Of a stretch of 15,238 bases of DNA, positions 5,627 to 13,708 are shown piece after piece. The stretch is from Nitrospiraceae bacterium (GTDB lineage Bacteria; Nitrospirota; Thermodesulfovibrionia; Thermodesulfovibrionales; UBA9159). Below the pieces are notes generated by a model. The model did not search any database. It was given only the letters and a program-made list of their open reading frames with translations, and was not told the origin of the DNA. How positions within the stretch are numbered: position 1 is the first letter of the stretch; each line of letters starts with the position of its first letter. A program made the position numbers and the translations under genes. The stretch covers positions 19,563 to 34,800 of the forward strand of contig DMNE01000540.1 in assembly GCA_003453735.1 (NCBI GenBank). Reading direction: 5' to 3'.

Positions 5627-8224
5627 ATGGTATTCTTATGTATGAATTTGGGACGGTTCGAAAAACCGAGTAGGTATATCAACGGCGAAATAAATTCCCT
5701 TCACAAAAGAGCACTCGTGAGTGTTGCCCTCGCCTTCCCCGATATCTATGATGTGGGCATGTCCCATCTCGGGCTAAGAATACTCTATGCAGTGATAAAT
5801 GATCATCCCTACGCCTCTGCCGAGAGGGTCTTCTCTCCATGGATAGACATTGAAGCGGAGATGAGAGCAAGAGGTTTTCTTCTGGCCTCCCTTGAAACGA
5901 AAAAGCCTCTCAGGGATTTTGATATTGTCGGGTTTAGCCTGCAGTATGAACTTTCGTATACAACAGTCCTCAATATGCTCTCGTTGGGTGGTATTCCTAT
6001 ACGATCAGGAGAGAGGAAGGAAGGAGATCCGCTGATTATTGCTGGTGGCCCGTGCACCGTCAATCCCTCTCCCATGGTGGCATTTATAGATGCCTTTTTG
6101 GTTGGTGACGGGGAAGAGGCTGTCAAAGAGATCATCGACGTTTTCTATCACTGGAAGAAAGAAGGTGATGGCAGGAGGAACTCTCTCCTTATCGGGCTTT
6201 CCCAGATACAGGGCGTCTACGTGCCCTGTATTCACGGGTCGAATCTGAGACATGCGGTCATAAAGAGACGATACATAACATGCCTGGACGATGCGCCCTA
6301 TCCCCTCTATCCTGTTGTGCCATATACTTCAATCGTTCATGACAGGATAACTATGGAGGTATCGAGGGGCTGCACAAAAGGTTGCAGATTCTGCCAGGCC
6401 GGTATGATCTATCGACCCTTGAGGGAGAGAAGCCCGCAAAGGGTTTTAGAAATTATTGACCACTCTCTGAGGAATACTGGTCATGAGGAGGTATCCCTTA
6501 CATCTCTGAGCGCCGGCGATTATGAATATCTCTTGCCTCTAGTGAGAGAGCTCAACAGGAGATTTTCCTGCAAAGTGGTCTCCCTCTCACTGCCATCATT
6601 GCGTGTCGGTGCGGTAAATCAGGAGGTCGTAAAAGAGATCAAGAAGGTCAGGAAAACAGGATTTACCATCGCACCGGAAGCCGCCACAGAAAGACTGAGA
6701 ATGGCGATAAATAAGGATTTCACGGAGGAGGACTACGATCGGGCGCTCAACGTTCTTTTTGCAGAGGGATGGGAGAGTATCAAGCTCTATTTCATGATCG
6801 GGTTGCCCACGGAGAGGGGCGAGGATATAGAAGCCATCCCTGAAATGGCGCAAAGGGCGATCAGGATTGCCAGAAAACATACCCGTAGATATGTGAATGT
6901 GAATGTCGGCATCTCTCCTTTTGTTCCGAAGCCGCATACCCCGCTGCAATGGTGCGGGCAGGAGGATATTGAGAAGATACGTGAGAAGATGGATTATCTC
7001 CGACAGACCCTTACAAAGAGAAAGATGACCTATAAGGGACACAGTGCAGAGATGAGCCTTCTTGAGGCTGTATTTTCAAGGGGAGACTGCCGGCTTTCAG
7101 ACCTCGTAGAGAATGCATGGGAGATTGGTTGCAGGCTGGATGCATGGACGGAATCCTTTGATTTCAAGAAATGGCTTTTGGCTGCTGAGAAGATCGGAAT
7201 ACCCATCCATAAGTATGCGGGGAGGCAGTTCAGCGAAAAAGATGCTTTCCCGTGGGAAGGCATTGATATTAGTGTCAAGAAAGAGTTCCTCTGGAAAGAG
7301 CTTCAGAATACGTTATCGTGTAAGAAAACAGGGGATTGTAAGACGGTCTGTCACGGTTGTGGACTCCTATGCAAAGAGCCGGCCAGCAGAGAACTCTCAG
7401 CAGTCAGCTTACAACCAGGAAGAGATCAGCAGTTCGAAAAAGGGGCACAGCTGCCGCTTGACGATTCCCAACTCTGTAAACCGCTTCGAATCCGGGTCCA
7501 ATTTTCAAAAACGGGAGATATGCGATACCTTTCCCACAGGGAAGTGATGACTGCTTTTGTCCGTGCCATCAGGAGAGCCGACATTCCTCTCGTATATTCT
7601 CAGGGATTCCACCCCTCCCCCCGCGTCTCCTTTGGACCCCCTCTTCACGTTGGCGTGAGTGGCCTGCGGGAATACTTTGATATGGAAATCAAATCATCTC
7701 TTTCCCCTCTGAACATAAAGGATGACCTCAATAACCGTATTCCCGAGGGACTACGGATCGAAGCTGCAAGGATAGTACCGTTGAATGAACAATCCCTCGA
7801 CAGCTTCATATCCAGATATGAATATGAGATAATATGTCCTGATGCAGCAGTCATAGAAGACTTCATCGGAAAAAGATCTGTCATGATTGAAAGGAAAAGG
7901 GCAAACGGTGAAAAGATATCAGTAGATGTGAGAAAGAGTGTCTGCGACGCATGGATTGCTGATGATACGACTGTCAGACTCACCGCTGTCGACAGCGGTG
8001 ATACAAAAGTGAGGCTCGGAGAACTTCTTGGAGCCGTTTTCCAGATGCCTTTTGAAGACCTCCTCATAACGAGAGTGGGCATGTATGGCTGGATTGGTGA
8101 ATGGGTCGACCCTTTGTTTTCCACTGATTGTGCTCCAGACAGGGAAGAGTCTCAAGAGCAGAGCATCCATCAAGAAGAGAGAAAGGGGGTGCGCAGGGAG
8201 AGCAGCGTTTCTCCACTGCGTTAA
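5627..8224 (+). CDS. Radical SAM protein fused to a DUF2344 (TIGR03936) domain; TIGR03960 family
   Basis: The reaction is not known to me; the family is a putative radical SAM enzyme. From the ATG at 5627 it has 865 residues. The N-terminal part (about 1-235) resembles the B12-binding-like region of this family (FPDIYDVGMSHLGL, GFSLQYELSY, AGGPCTVNP), but I see no DxHxxG cobalamin motif. The radical SAM core has the iron-sulfur cysteines C249, C253 and C256 (CTKGCRFC). A second cysteine group lies at C565, C571, C575, C578 and C582. From about 619 comes the DUF2344 domain with GDMRYLSHREVM and YSQGFHPSPRVSFGPPL, a separate gene in some organisms and fused here. A charged tail ends the protein. 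The start could be ATG 5627 or ATG 5642, both just before the conserved GRFEKPSRY; neither has a strong ribosome binding site. RNase G follows after 4 nt. Confidence 0.9.
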   Translation: MVFLCMNLGRFEKPSRYINGEINSLHKRALVSVALAFPDIYDVGMSHLGLRILYAVINDHPYASAERVFSPWIDIEAEMRARGFLLASLETKKPLRDFDIVGFSLQYELSYTTVLNMLSLGGIPIRSGERKEGDPLIIAGGPCTVNPSPMVAFIDAFLVGDGEEAVKEIIDVFYHWKKEGDGRRNSLLIGLSQIQGVYVPCIHGSNLRHAVIKRRYITCLDDAPYPLYPVVPYTSIVHDRITMEVSRGCTKGCRFCQAGMIYRPLRERSPQRVLEIIDHSLRNTGHEEVSLTSLSAGDYEYLLPLVRELNRRFSCKVVSLSLPSLRVGAVNQEVVKEIKKVRKTGFTIAPEAATERLRMAINKDFTEEDYDRALNVLFAEGWESIKLYFMIGLPTERGEDIEAIPEMAQRAIRIARKHTRRYVNVNVGISPFVPKPHTPLQWCGQEDIEKIREKMDYLRQTLTKRKMTYKGHSAEMSLLEAVFSRGDCRLSDLVENAWEIGCRLDAWTESFDFKKWLLAAEKIGIPIHKYAGRQFSEKDAFPWEGIDISVKKEFLWKELQNTLSCKKTGDCKTVCHGCGLLCKEPASRELSAVSLQPGRDQQFEKGAQLPLDDSQLCKPLRIRVQFSKTGDMRYLSHREVMTAFVRAIRRADIPLVYSQGFHPSPRVSFGPPLHVGVSGLREYFDMEIKSSLSPLNIKDDLNNRIPEGLRIEAARIVPLNEQSLDSFISRYEYEIICPDAAVIEDFIGKRSVMIERKRANGEKISVDVRKSVCDAWIADDTTVRLTAVDSGDTKVRLGELLGAVFQMPFEDLLITRVGMYGWIGEWVDPLFSTDCAPDREESQEQSIHQEERKGVRRESSVSPLR

Positions 8225-8228
8225 AACC

Positions 8229-9734
8229 ATGCCCAATGAAATACTGGTCAATGTAACCCGTCAGGAAATTAGGGTAGGTTTGCTGGAAGGAGGACAGGTT
8301 GTAGAGTTTTATGTGGAGAGGAAAAGAGACGCAAGCCTTGTCGGGAATATCTATAAAGGGAAGGTCATTAAGATACTTCCCGGCATGCAATCTGCTTTTG
8401 TTGATATCGGACTTGAAAAAGCGGCGTTTCTTTACGTTGCTGACATCATGACCGATCGGGAAGAGTATGCGCCGTTTCTCGAAGAGGAGGAAAAAGAGAA
8501 TTCCATTGAATTTGTTTCAAAGAGGGGAAGGCAGGATCTCCCTATAGAAGAAATCATACAGGAGGGACAGGAACTCCTCGTGCAGGTCTCAAAAGACCCC
8601 CTTGGGAGCAAGGGCGCACGGGTCACTTCCTATGTGACACTCCCAGGTCGGTATCTTGTTCTCATGCCGAATGTTGAGCACATCGGCATATCAAGGAGGA
8701 TAAGCGATGAAAATGAACGAGTGCGCCTGAGAGGCATACTCGAAAATATCAAGTCGAGGGGGTATGGATTTATAATCAGAACCGCCAGCGAGGGATGCAC
8801 TGAAGAAGAACTGAAAAAGGACATGGAATTTTTACTTCTCCTCTGGGAAAACATCCAGAGGAAAAGAGACAGGATGGCTGCCCCAAGTCTCCTTTACAGC
8901 GATCTCGACCTTGCTTTCAGGAGCGTTCGTGACCTCATGAGGCAGGATGTGGAAAGGCTTGTGATAGATGCTGAAGATGAATATGAAAGGATAAAAGATT
9001 TTGTGAATGCCTATTTCCCGAAGCTCCTCTCAAAAATAGAACTCTACGGAAACGGTGAGCCCATATTTGATGCTTTTGGTGTTGAGCTGGACATCTCGCG
9101 TGCGCTAGGGAGGAAGGTATGGCTTAAATCCGGTGGCTATATTGTCATAGACCAGACAGAGGCCATGACGGTTATTGATGTCAATACCGGTAAATTTGTC
9201 GGCAAGGAAGATCTGGAGGACACTATTCTTAAAACGAATTTTGAGGCTGTCAAAGAGATTGCTTACCAGATACGACTCAGGAACCTCGGAGGTATCATCA
9301 TCATCGACTTCATAGACATGGAGAGACTCGAAAATAGAGAGAAGGTCTTCAACGCTTTCTTTGAGGCAATGAAGAAAGACCGGGCGAAGAACACTATCCT
9401 CCACATCTCGGAACTCGGGCTTATACAGATGACAAGGAAAAGGGTGCGGGAGAGTCTTGGGAGGACCTTGACTGAAGCGTGCCCATACTGTGAAGGAAAA
9501 GGGTTTGTGAAATCTCCACGAACCCTCTGCTACGAAATATTTAGAAAGATTACGAAGATGGCACGGCATGGAGGAGAAAAAATTATTGTAACAGCCCATC
9601 CTTCTGTTGCAGAACTGCTCTCCGATGATGAGAGGTCAGGACTTGAGGAAATAGAGAGCACATACGGGCTGAAGGTTATTGTAAAAGAAGACAGCAAACT
9701 TCATCAGGAAAACTATGAAGTCGTACAATTATAA
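8229..9734 (+). CDS. rng: Ribonuclease G (RNase E/G family)
   Basis: This endoribonuclease cleaves AU-rich single-stranded RNA, taking part in 16S rRNA 5'-end maturation and mRNA decay. It has 501 residues, the length of RNase G rather than the longer RNase E, and lacks a C-terminal scaffold tail. An S1 domain follows the short N terminus (GNIYKGKVIKILPGMQSAF, about 38-56). The catalytic metal-binding aspartates are D317 (VIDVNTG) and D360 (IIDFIDM), matching D303 and D346 of RNase E. The zinc-link CPYC (C418, C421) matches the CPxC that holds RNase E/G dimers together. I chose the ATG at 8229 because family homology begins at PNEILVN; an open frame extends upstream to 8085 but overlaps the previous gene. 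It starts 4 nt after the radical SAM stop without an obvious ribosome binding site, which suggests translational coupling. Confidence 0.96.
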   Translation: MPNEILVNVTRQEIRVGLLEGGQVVEFYVERKRDASLVGNIYKGKVIKILPGMQSAFVDIGLEKAAFLYVADIMTDREEYAPFLEEEEKENSIEFVSKRGRQDLPIEEIIQEGQELLVQVSKDPLGSKGARVTSYVTLPGRYLVLMPNVEHIGISRRISDENERVRLRGILENIKSRGYGFIIRTASEGCTEEELKKDMEFLLLLWENIQRKRDRMAAPSLLYSDLDLAFRSVRDLMRQDVERLVIDAEDEYERIKDFVNAYFPKLLSKIELYGNGEPIFDAFGVELDISRALGRKVWLKSGGYIVIDQTEAMTVIDVNTGKFVGKEDLEDTILKTNFEAVKEIAYQIRLRNLGGIIIIDFIDMERLENREKVFNAFFEAMKKDRAKNTILHISELGLIQMTRKRVRESLGRTLTEACPYCEGKGFVKSPRTLCYEIFRKITKMARHGGEKIIVTAHPSVAELLSDDERSGLEEIESTYGLKVIVKEDSKLHQENYEVVQL

Positions 9735-9782
9735 GGGAATAAGAACGGCAGAGGAGAAAAAGAAGAACCGGTCTTTATCCTT
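9733..9782. other. Imperfect inverted repeat in the rng-larE gap
   Basis: AAGGGAATAAGAACGG (9733-9748) pairs imperfectly with CCGGTCTTTATCCTT (9768-9782) around a 19-nt loop. No T-run follows, so it is not a standard terminator; it could be an mRNA-processing or stability hairpin within a longer transcript. Confidence 0.25.
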
Positions 9783-9804
9783 CCTTAGGGTATTCACTTA
9801 AATC

Positions 9805-10614
9805 ATGCGCGATGACTGTATTGAACCCTCAGGGGCACTATCTCGGCTGACTCGTATTCTCACGGAGATGGAAAGTGCCGTCATAGCTTACTCAGGGGGG
9901 TGTGACAGCACGTTTCTACTTAAGGCAGCCGTGCTTTCGGGTATGCGGATACTTGCCGTAACTGGGCAGTCCCCCACAATTCCGGAACATGATGTCATCG
10001 ATGCCAGAGAGATTGCTCAGACAATGGATGTTCATCATATCGTCATAGCGACTTCAGAGCTCGAGATTGCTGATTTTCGAAAGAACCCCGTTAACCGGTG
10101 TTACTATTGCAAAGATCATCTCTTCGGGAAACTAAAAGAGATAGCGGTGACCGCCGGCTATAGGTTTATCATTGATGGCAGTAATGTCGACGATCTGGGT
10201 GACTGGAGGCCGGGAAGGAAAGCAGCGCTGAATCACGGCATCCGGAGCCCCCTTATTGAAGCCGGATTGAGAAAGCATGATATCAGGCGATCGTCCCGCG
10301 AACTCGGTCTTCCAACCTGGAATAAGCCGTCTTCTCCCTGCCTCTCTTCCCGATTTCCTTACGGGATGCCCATAACCATAGAGGGCTTACGCCAAGTGGA
10401 AGCTGCTGAGAAATTCTTAAAATCCTTCGGTTTTGAGGAGTTGAGAGTCAGGCATCACAAAGACATAGCGAGGATCGAAGTGAAAGAAGCTGATATCCAG
10501 AAAATGCTCGCTCCCGAAATTAGAAGTGCTGTCAATAACTATCTGCGGTCACTGGGATTTGCTTTTGTTACCCTCGACCTAGAGGGGTTTAGAAGCGGCA
10601 GGCTCAATGGATGA
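9805..10614 (+). CDS. larE: LarE-type ATP-dependent sulfur insertase
   Basis: LarE activates its substrate with ATP through a PP-loop and installs sulfur during synthesis of the nickel-pincer nucleotide cofactor of lactate racemase. The protein has 269 residues, the usual length. The PP-loop SGGCDS is at 30-35. Cys99 and Cys102 form CYYC, and Cys179 lies in PSSPCLSSRFPYG, the position of the sacrificial cysteine of Lactiplantibacillus LarE. The three-cysteine pattern matches the LarE type known to use an iron-sulfur cluster as sulfur carrier, so that mechanism seems likelier than sacrificing Cys179. The ATG at 9805 has no clear ribosome binding site. The stop overlaps the nadB start by 8 nt. 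larA, larB and larC are not in the window, so a related sulfur-transfer role cannot be excluded. Confidence 0.88.
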   Translation: MRDDCIEPSGALSRLTRILTEMESAVIAYSGGCDSTFLLKAAVLSGMRILAVTGQSPTIPEHDVIDAREIAQTMDVHHIVIATSELEIADFRKNPVNRCYYCKDHLFGKLKEIAVTAGYRFIIDGSNVDDLGDWRPGRKAALNHGIRSPLIEAGLRKHDIRRSSRELGLPTWNKPSSPCLSSRFPYGMPITIEGLRQVEAAEKFLKSFGFEELRVRHHKDIARIEVKEADIQKMLAPEIRSAVNNYLRSLGFAFVTLDLEGFRSGRLNG

Positions 10615-12178
10615 AGGAGTTATTGATTTCCTCGTCATCGGCAGCGGCGTAGCTGGGTTGAGAGCCGCGATCGAATTGGCGCCCTATGGGAACGTCCTCA
10701 TCGTCACAAAGGACGTTCCCACCGAGAGCAGCACTGAGTATGCACAAGGGGGAATCGCTGTTGCTCTGAGCGAAGATGATGAGGTCGGCATACATTTCGA
10801 AGACACGCTGAGGGCGGGCGATGGCCTCTGCAGAGAGGAGGCCGTCAGGGTCCTTGTCGAGGAAGGGCCCCAGAGGATCAAGGAACTTATTTCATGGGGC
10901 GCTGCATTCGACAGGGAAGGGAGGGAGCTCGCTTTCGCGAGGGAAGCGGCTCACACTAAAGACCGGATTCTCCACGCCCATGGGGACTCCACAGGAAGGG
11001 AGATCGAGAGGGCTCTCCTGAACCAGGTCAGAAAATTATCGTCGGTAAAAAAGTACCCCTTTGCTTTCACCATCGATCTTATAGTCAGCGGCGATGAATG
11101 CATCGGTGCGCATATCCTCCGCGAAGGAAAAGTTACCAGCCTCTTTGCTAAGGCAACAATTCTCGCCACAGGCGGGGCTGGTCAGATCTATGAAAGAACA
11201 ACAAACCCTGAGGTGGCTACTGGAGATGGCATGGCCATAGCCTTTCGGGCCGGGGCAGTCCTTGAAGATATGGAATTCGTTCAGTTTCATCCCACGAGCC
11301 TTTATGTCCAGGGTGCGCCTCAGTTCCTCCTGAGCGAGGCGATGAGGGGCGAAGGTGCTCTCTTAAGGAATGTCAACGGAGAACTATTTATGGAAAGGTA
11401 TCATCCTCTGGCTGAGCTTGCCCCGCGGGATGTGGTATCAAGGGCCATAATCTCTGAGATGGTCAAAACAGGGAGCAGCCACGTTTACCTCGACCTCACC
11501 CACCTCAACAAAGATTTTGTGAGAATGAGGTTCCCCAGAATCAATGCGACTTGTAAGATTTATCACATCGACATCGCAGAAGACCTAATCCCCGTCTCGC
11601 CGGCTGCCCATTATGTCATGGGGGGAGTCAAGACAGATCTGAATGGGGCAACGGATATTTGCCGGCTCTATGCCGCTGGGGAAGTTGCATGTACTGGCGT
11701 TCATGGAGCAAACAGGCTTGCAAGCAATAGTCTGCTCGAAGGGCTGGTATTCGGAGCACGGGCTGGTATTGCCGCGTCGCAGCACAGGCAGCAGTCATTG
11801 GAGATAAGAAAAAAAATGATATTGGCCACTGTTCGCCCAGCGACGGCTATCAACGGTCCCGACGGCGGTACGGGAGAGATACGAGCTTTGCTCAGAAGCC
11901 TGATGTGGCAGAAAGTCGGGATAATCCGGTGCCTTGAGTCGCTTTCCGCTGCCCGGGAAAGACTCTCGCTTTGGCTGCCTTATGTCGATGGTATCTGCCT
12001 TAAAAGACAGGAGCAGGAATTAAAAAATATGGTGACCGTAGCGTATCTCATTACTGAGGCGGCGACTGCGAGAAAAGGAAGCATCGGAGCGCACTACCGA
12101 TCTGATTTTCCCGGCCACGGGAAAGATTGGAAAAGGCACACTCTGTCAACAAGAGATACGGCTCTTCGAGGAGCATAG
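10607..12178 (+). CDS. nadB: L-aspartate oxidase
   Basis: This FAD enzyme oxidises L-aspartate to iminoaspartate, the first step of de novo NAD synthesis, and passes it to quinolinate synthase (NadA). It has 523 residues. The FAD-binding motif GSGVAGL is at 12-18, and the conserved STEYAQGGIA stretch at 42-51. EFVQFHPT (223-230, His228), RDVVSRA (274-280, Arg274) and HYVMGG (335-340, His335) probably match the substrate-binding His244, Arg290 and His351 of E. coli NadB. HGANRLASNSLLEGLVFG (366-383) is the second FAD contact and is characteristic of NadB. The C-terminal helical domain ends with GSIGAHYRSDFP. The NadB-type signatures favour this over succinate dehydrogenase or fumarate reductase flavoproteins. 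The start ATG overlaps the larE stop (ATGGATGA), which points to coupled translation. nadA and nadC are not nearby. Convergent with ntrX, 34 nt apart. Confidence 0.96.
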   Translation: MDEGVIDFLVIGSGVAGLRAAIELAPYGNVLIVTKDVPTESSTEYAQGGIAVALSEDDEVGIHFEDTLRAGDGLCREEAVRVLVEEGPQRIKELISWGAAFDREGRELAFAREAAHTKDRILHAHGDSTGREIERALLNQVRKLSSVKKYPFAFTIDLIVSGDECIGAHILREGKVTSLFAKATILATGGAGQIYERTTNPEVATGDGMAIAFRAGAVLEDMEFVQFHPTSLYVQGAPQFLLSEAMRGEGALLRNVNGELFMERYHPLAELAPRDVVSRAIISEMVKTGSSHVYLDLTHLNKDFVRMRFPRINATCKIYHIDIAEDLIPVSPAAHYVMGGVKTDLNGATDICRLYAAGEVACTGVHGANRLASNSLLEGLVFGARAGIAASQHRQQSLEIRKKMILATVRPATAINGPDGGTGEIRALLRSLMWQKVGIIRCLESLSAARERLSLWLPYVDGICLKRQEQELKNMVTVAYLITEAATARKGSIGAHYRSDFPGHGKDWKRHTLSTRDTALRGA

Positions 12179-12212
12179 GTACCGCCGATATTCATTCAGC
12201 CCATCTGATCGG

Positions 12213-13562
12213 TTAATCGCCCAATTGTATTTTATGCGCCCTTATCTTCCGATGGAGATTGCTCCTTTCAATCTCTAATATCTCGGCGGTCCGTGATACA
12301 TTCCAGTTATTTTCCTCAAGTTTCTGCGCTATGAAATCCTTTTCGAATATCTCCCGTGCTTCCTTGAGTGTTTTATAAGAAAAGTAATCTGATTGATTGT
12401 GTTCGCTTTTCACGATCTGGATGTCCTTTGCATCTATCAATGAAGAAGGGGTCATGATCACCAACCTCTCGATAAGATTCTTTAGCTCCCTGACATTCCC
12501 GGGCCAATCGTATTGCTGGAGATTCTTAATCGCTTCAGTCGTCACAGTTTTCCGCGTCTTTCCATATTCCGAGGCAAGGGATTGGATAAAATGTTCGACG
12601 AGAAGGGGGATGTCCTCTTTTCTTTCCCTAAGCGGAGGGACAGCGATGGGGATAACATTAAGCCTGAAGAACAAATCACTCCTGAACATGCCCTTTTCGA
12701 CCTCTTCCTCTATGTTTTTGTTCGTCGCAGCGATAATCCTCACGTCAACCTTTGTGCTTGTGTTCCCGCCGACCCTCTGAAATTCCTGAGTCTCTATGAT
12801 TCTCAATACTTTTGCCTGTGTCTGAAGAGACATATCGCCTATTTCGTCCAGAAAAAGTGTTCCCCCGTCTGCCAACTCGAACTTCCCCTTCTTCTTTTCA
12901 GATGCTCCTGTAAATGACCCCTTTTCATGGCCAAACAACTCACTTTCTATGAGTTCCTGAGGGATCGCAGCACAATTTACCTCAATAAATGGCTTTTCGG
13001 CACGGCTACTCATCCCGTGGAGAAGACGCGCAACAACCTCTTTTCCCGATCCGCTTTCGCCGGTTATGAGAACCCTGCTGTTACTGGGTGCGGCCATCTT
13101 TATTTGTTCGCTGAGTACCGCTATGAGCGGTGATTCTCCGATAAGTCTCCATCTTCTCGTGATATCTTCTCTCAGCGTCTTGTTTTCCATCTCCAGCGCT
13201 CTCTTCTCCAATGCCCTCTTCGCGGTAAGAAGAACCCTCTCCAGAGAAAGAGGCTTTTCGAGAAAGTCGTATGCTCCCATCCTCGTCGCTTTCACAGCCA
13301 CATCGATGTTTCCGTGTCCCGAGATCATGATTACCGGTATGTCACTCTTTATGACCTTTATCTCTTTTAATGCCTGAATCCCGTCCATTTTCGGGAGCCA
13401 CACATCGAGGAGAATAAGGTCTGGCAATTGCTCCTTTGCGACACGGAGCGCATCTTCTCCAGTCTCAGCCGTAACGACGCTGTACCCCTCATCTTCGAAT
13501 ATCCCTGAAAGGCTTTCCCTTATGCCTCCCTCATCATCAACGATGAGCACTACCGGTTCCAC
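12213..13562 (-). CDS. ntrX: Sigma-54-dependent response regulator, NtrX-like
   Basis: This transcription activator is phosphorylated by its partner kinase and uses ATP to open sigma-54 promoters. It has 449 residues. The receiver domain (1-120) has acidic residues D9, D10 and E11, the phospho-acceptor Asp53 and Lys103. The AAA+ domain has Walker A GESGSGKE (168-175), the sigma-54-contacting loop as GSFTGA (215-220) rather than the usual GAFTGA, and Walker [12 protein letters not shown] (233-243). The C-terminal Fis-type helix-turn-helix contains [22 protein letters not shown], close to NtrX. Translation starts at GTG 13562 with a strong GGGAGGG about 5 nt upstream. It follows the ntrY kinase gene after 146 nt and may have its own promoter in that gap. 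Other NtrC-family names (AtoC, ZraR) are possible from the AAA+ domain alone; the neighbouring kinase and helix-turn-helix favour NtrX. Confidence 0.93.
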   Translation of the reverse strand: MEPVVLIVDDEGGIRESLSGIFEDEGYSVVTAETGEDALRVAKEQLPDLILLDVWLPKMDGIQALKEIKVIKSDIPVIMISGHGNIDVAVKATRMGAYDFLEKPLSLERVLLTAKRALEKRALEMENKTLREDITRRWRLIGESPLIAVLSEQIKMAAPSNSRVLITGESGSGKEVVARLLHGMSSRAEKPFIEVNCAAIPQELIESELFGHEKGSFTGASEKKKGKFELADGGTLFLDEIGDMSLQTQAKVLRIIETQEFQRVGGNTSTKVDVRIIAATNKNIEEEVEKGMFRSDLFFRLNVIPIAVPPLRERKEDIPLLVEHFIQSLASEYGKTRKTVTTEAIKNLQQYDWPGNVRELKNLIERLVIMTPSSLIDAKDIQIVKSEHNQSDYFSYKTLKEAREIFEKDFIAQKLEENNWNVSRTAEILEIERSNLHRKIRAHKIQLGD

Positions 13563-13602
13563 TAGTTCCCTCCCTTGTAAAATTCATTGACTGTCAGTGC
13601 CC

Positions 13603-13631
13603 ACTATAAAAGACGCTGTTGCGCCTGCAAA
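13603..13631 (-). promoter_or_regulatory. Candidate ntrX promoter
   Basis: On the minus strand TTTGCA (13631-13626, 4/6 to TTGACA) is followed after 17 nt by TATAGT (13608-13603, 5/6 to TATAAT). Initiation near 13596 would give a leader of about 33 nt carrying the strong ribosome binding site. The -35 lies inside the dyad at 13621-13655. Confidence 0.4.
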
Positions 13632-13655
13632 GGATAACGTTTGCAATTATGGCGC
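13621..13655. promoter_or_regulatory. Dyad / stem-loop between ntrY and ntrX
   Basis: GCGCC (13621-13625) with GCAAA (13627-13631) is mirrored by TTTGC (13640-13644) and GGCGC (13651-13655), a two-part stem with an asymmetric internal loop and an 8-nt terminal loop. GCT at 13615-13617 and AGC at 13660-13662 may extend it. There is no T-run on either side. It could be an operator overlapping the ntrX -35, or an RNA hairpin that tunes the ratio of kinase to regulator. Confidence 0.42.
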
Positions 13656-13708
13656 GGCTAGCATCCGCATTGATTGCCAATGTCCTTCGGTCCCGCAGAG
13701 CGATGCGA

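Noticed and set aside
8085..8228. N-terminal extension of RNase G from the upstream start at 8085
   Set aside because: It overlaps the radical SAM coding region, has no family homology that I recognise, and ATG 8229 matches the usual N terminus.
9805..10614. NAD synthetase or tRNA thiolase as the PP-loop protein next to nadB
   Set aside because: The CYYC and PCLSSRFPYG motifs and length match LarE, and no glutaminase or tRNA-binding THUMP domain is visible.
12179..12212. Bidirectional terminator between nadB and ntrX
   Set aside because: The 34-nt gap contains no GC-rich stem followed by a T-run on either strand.
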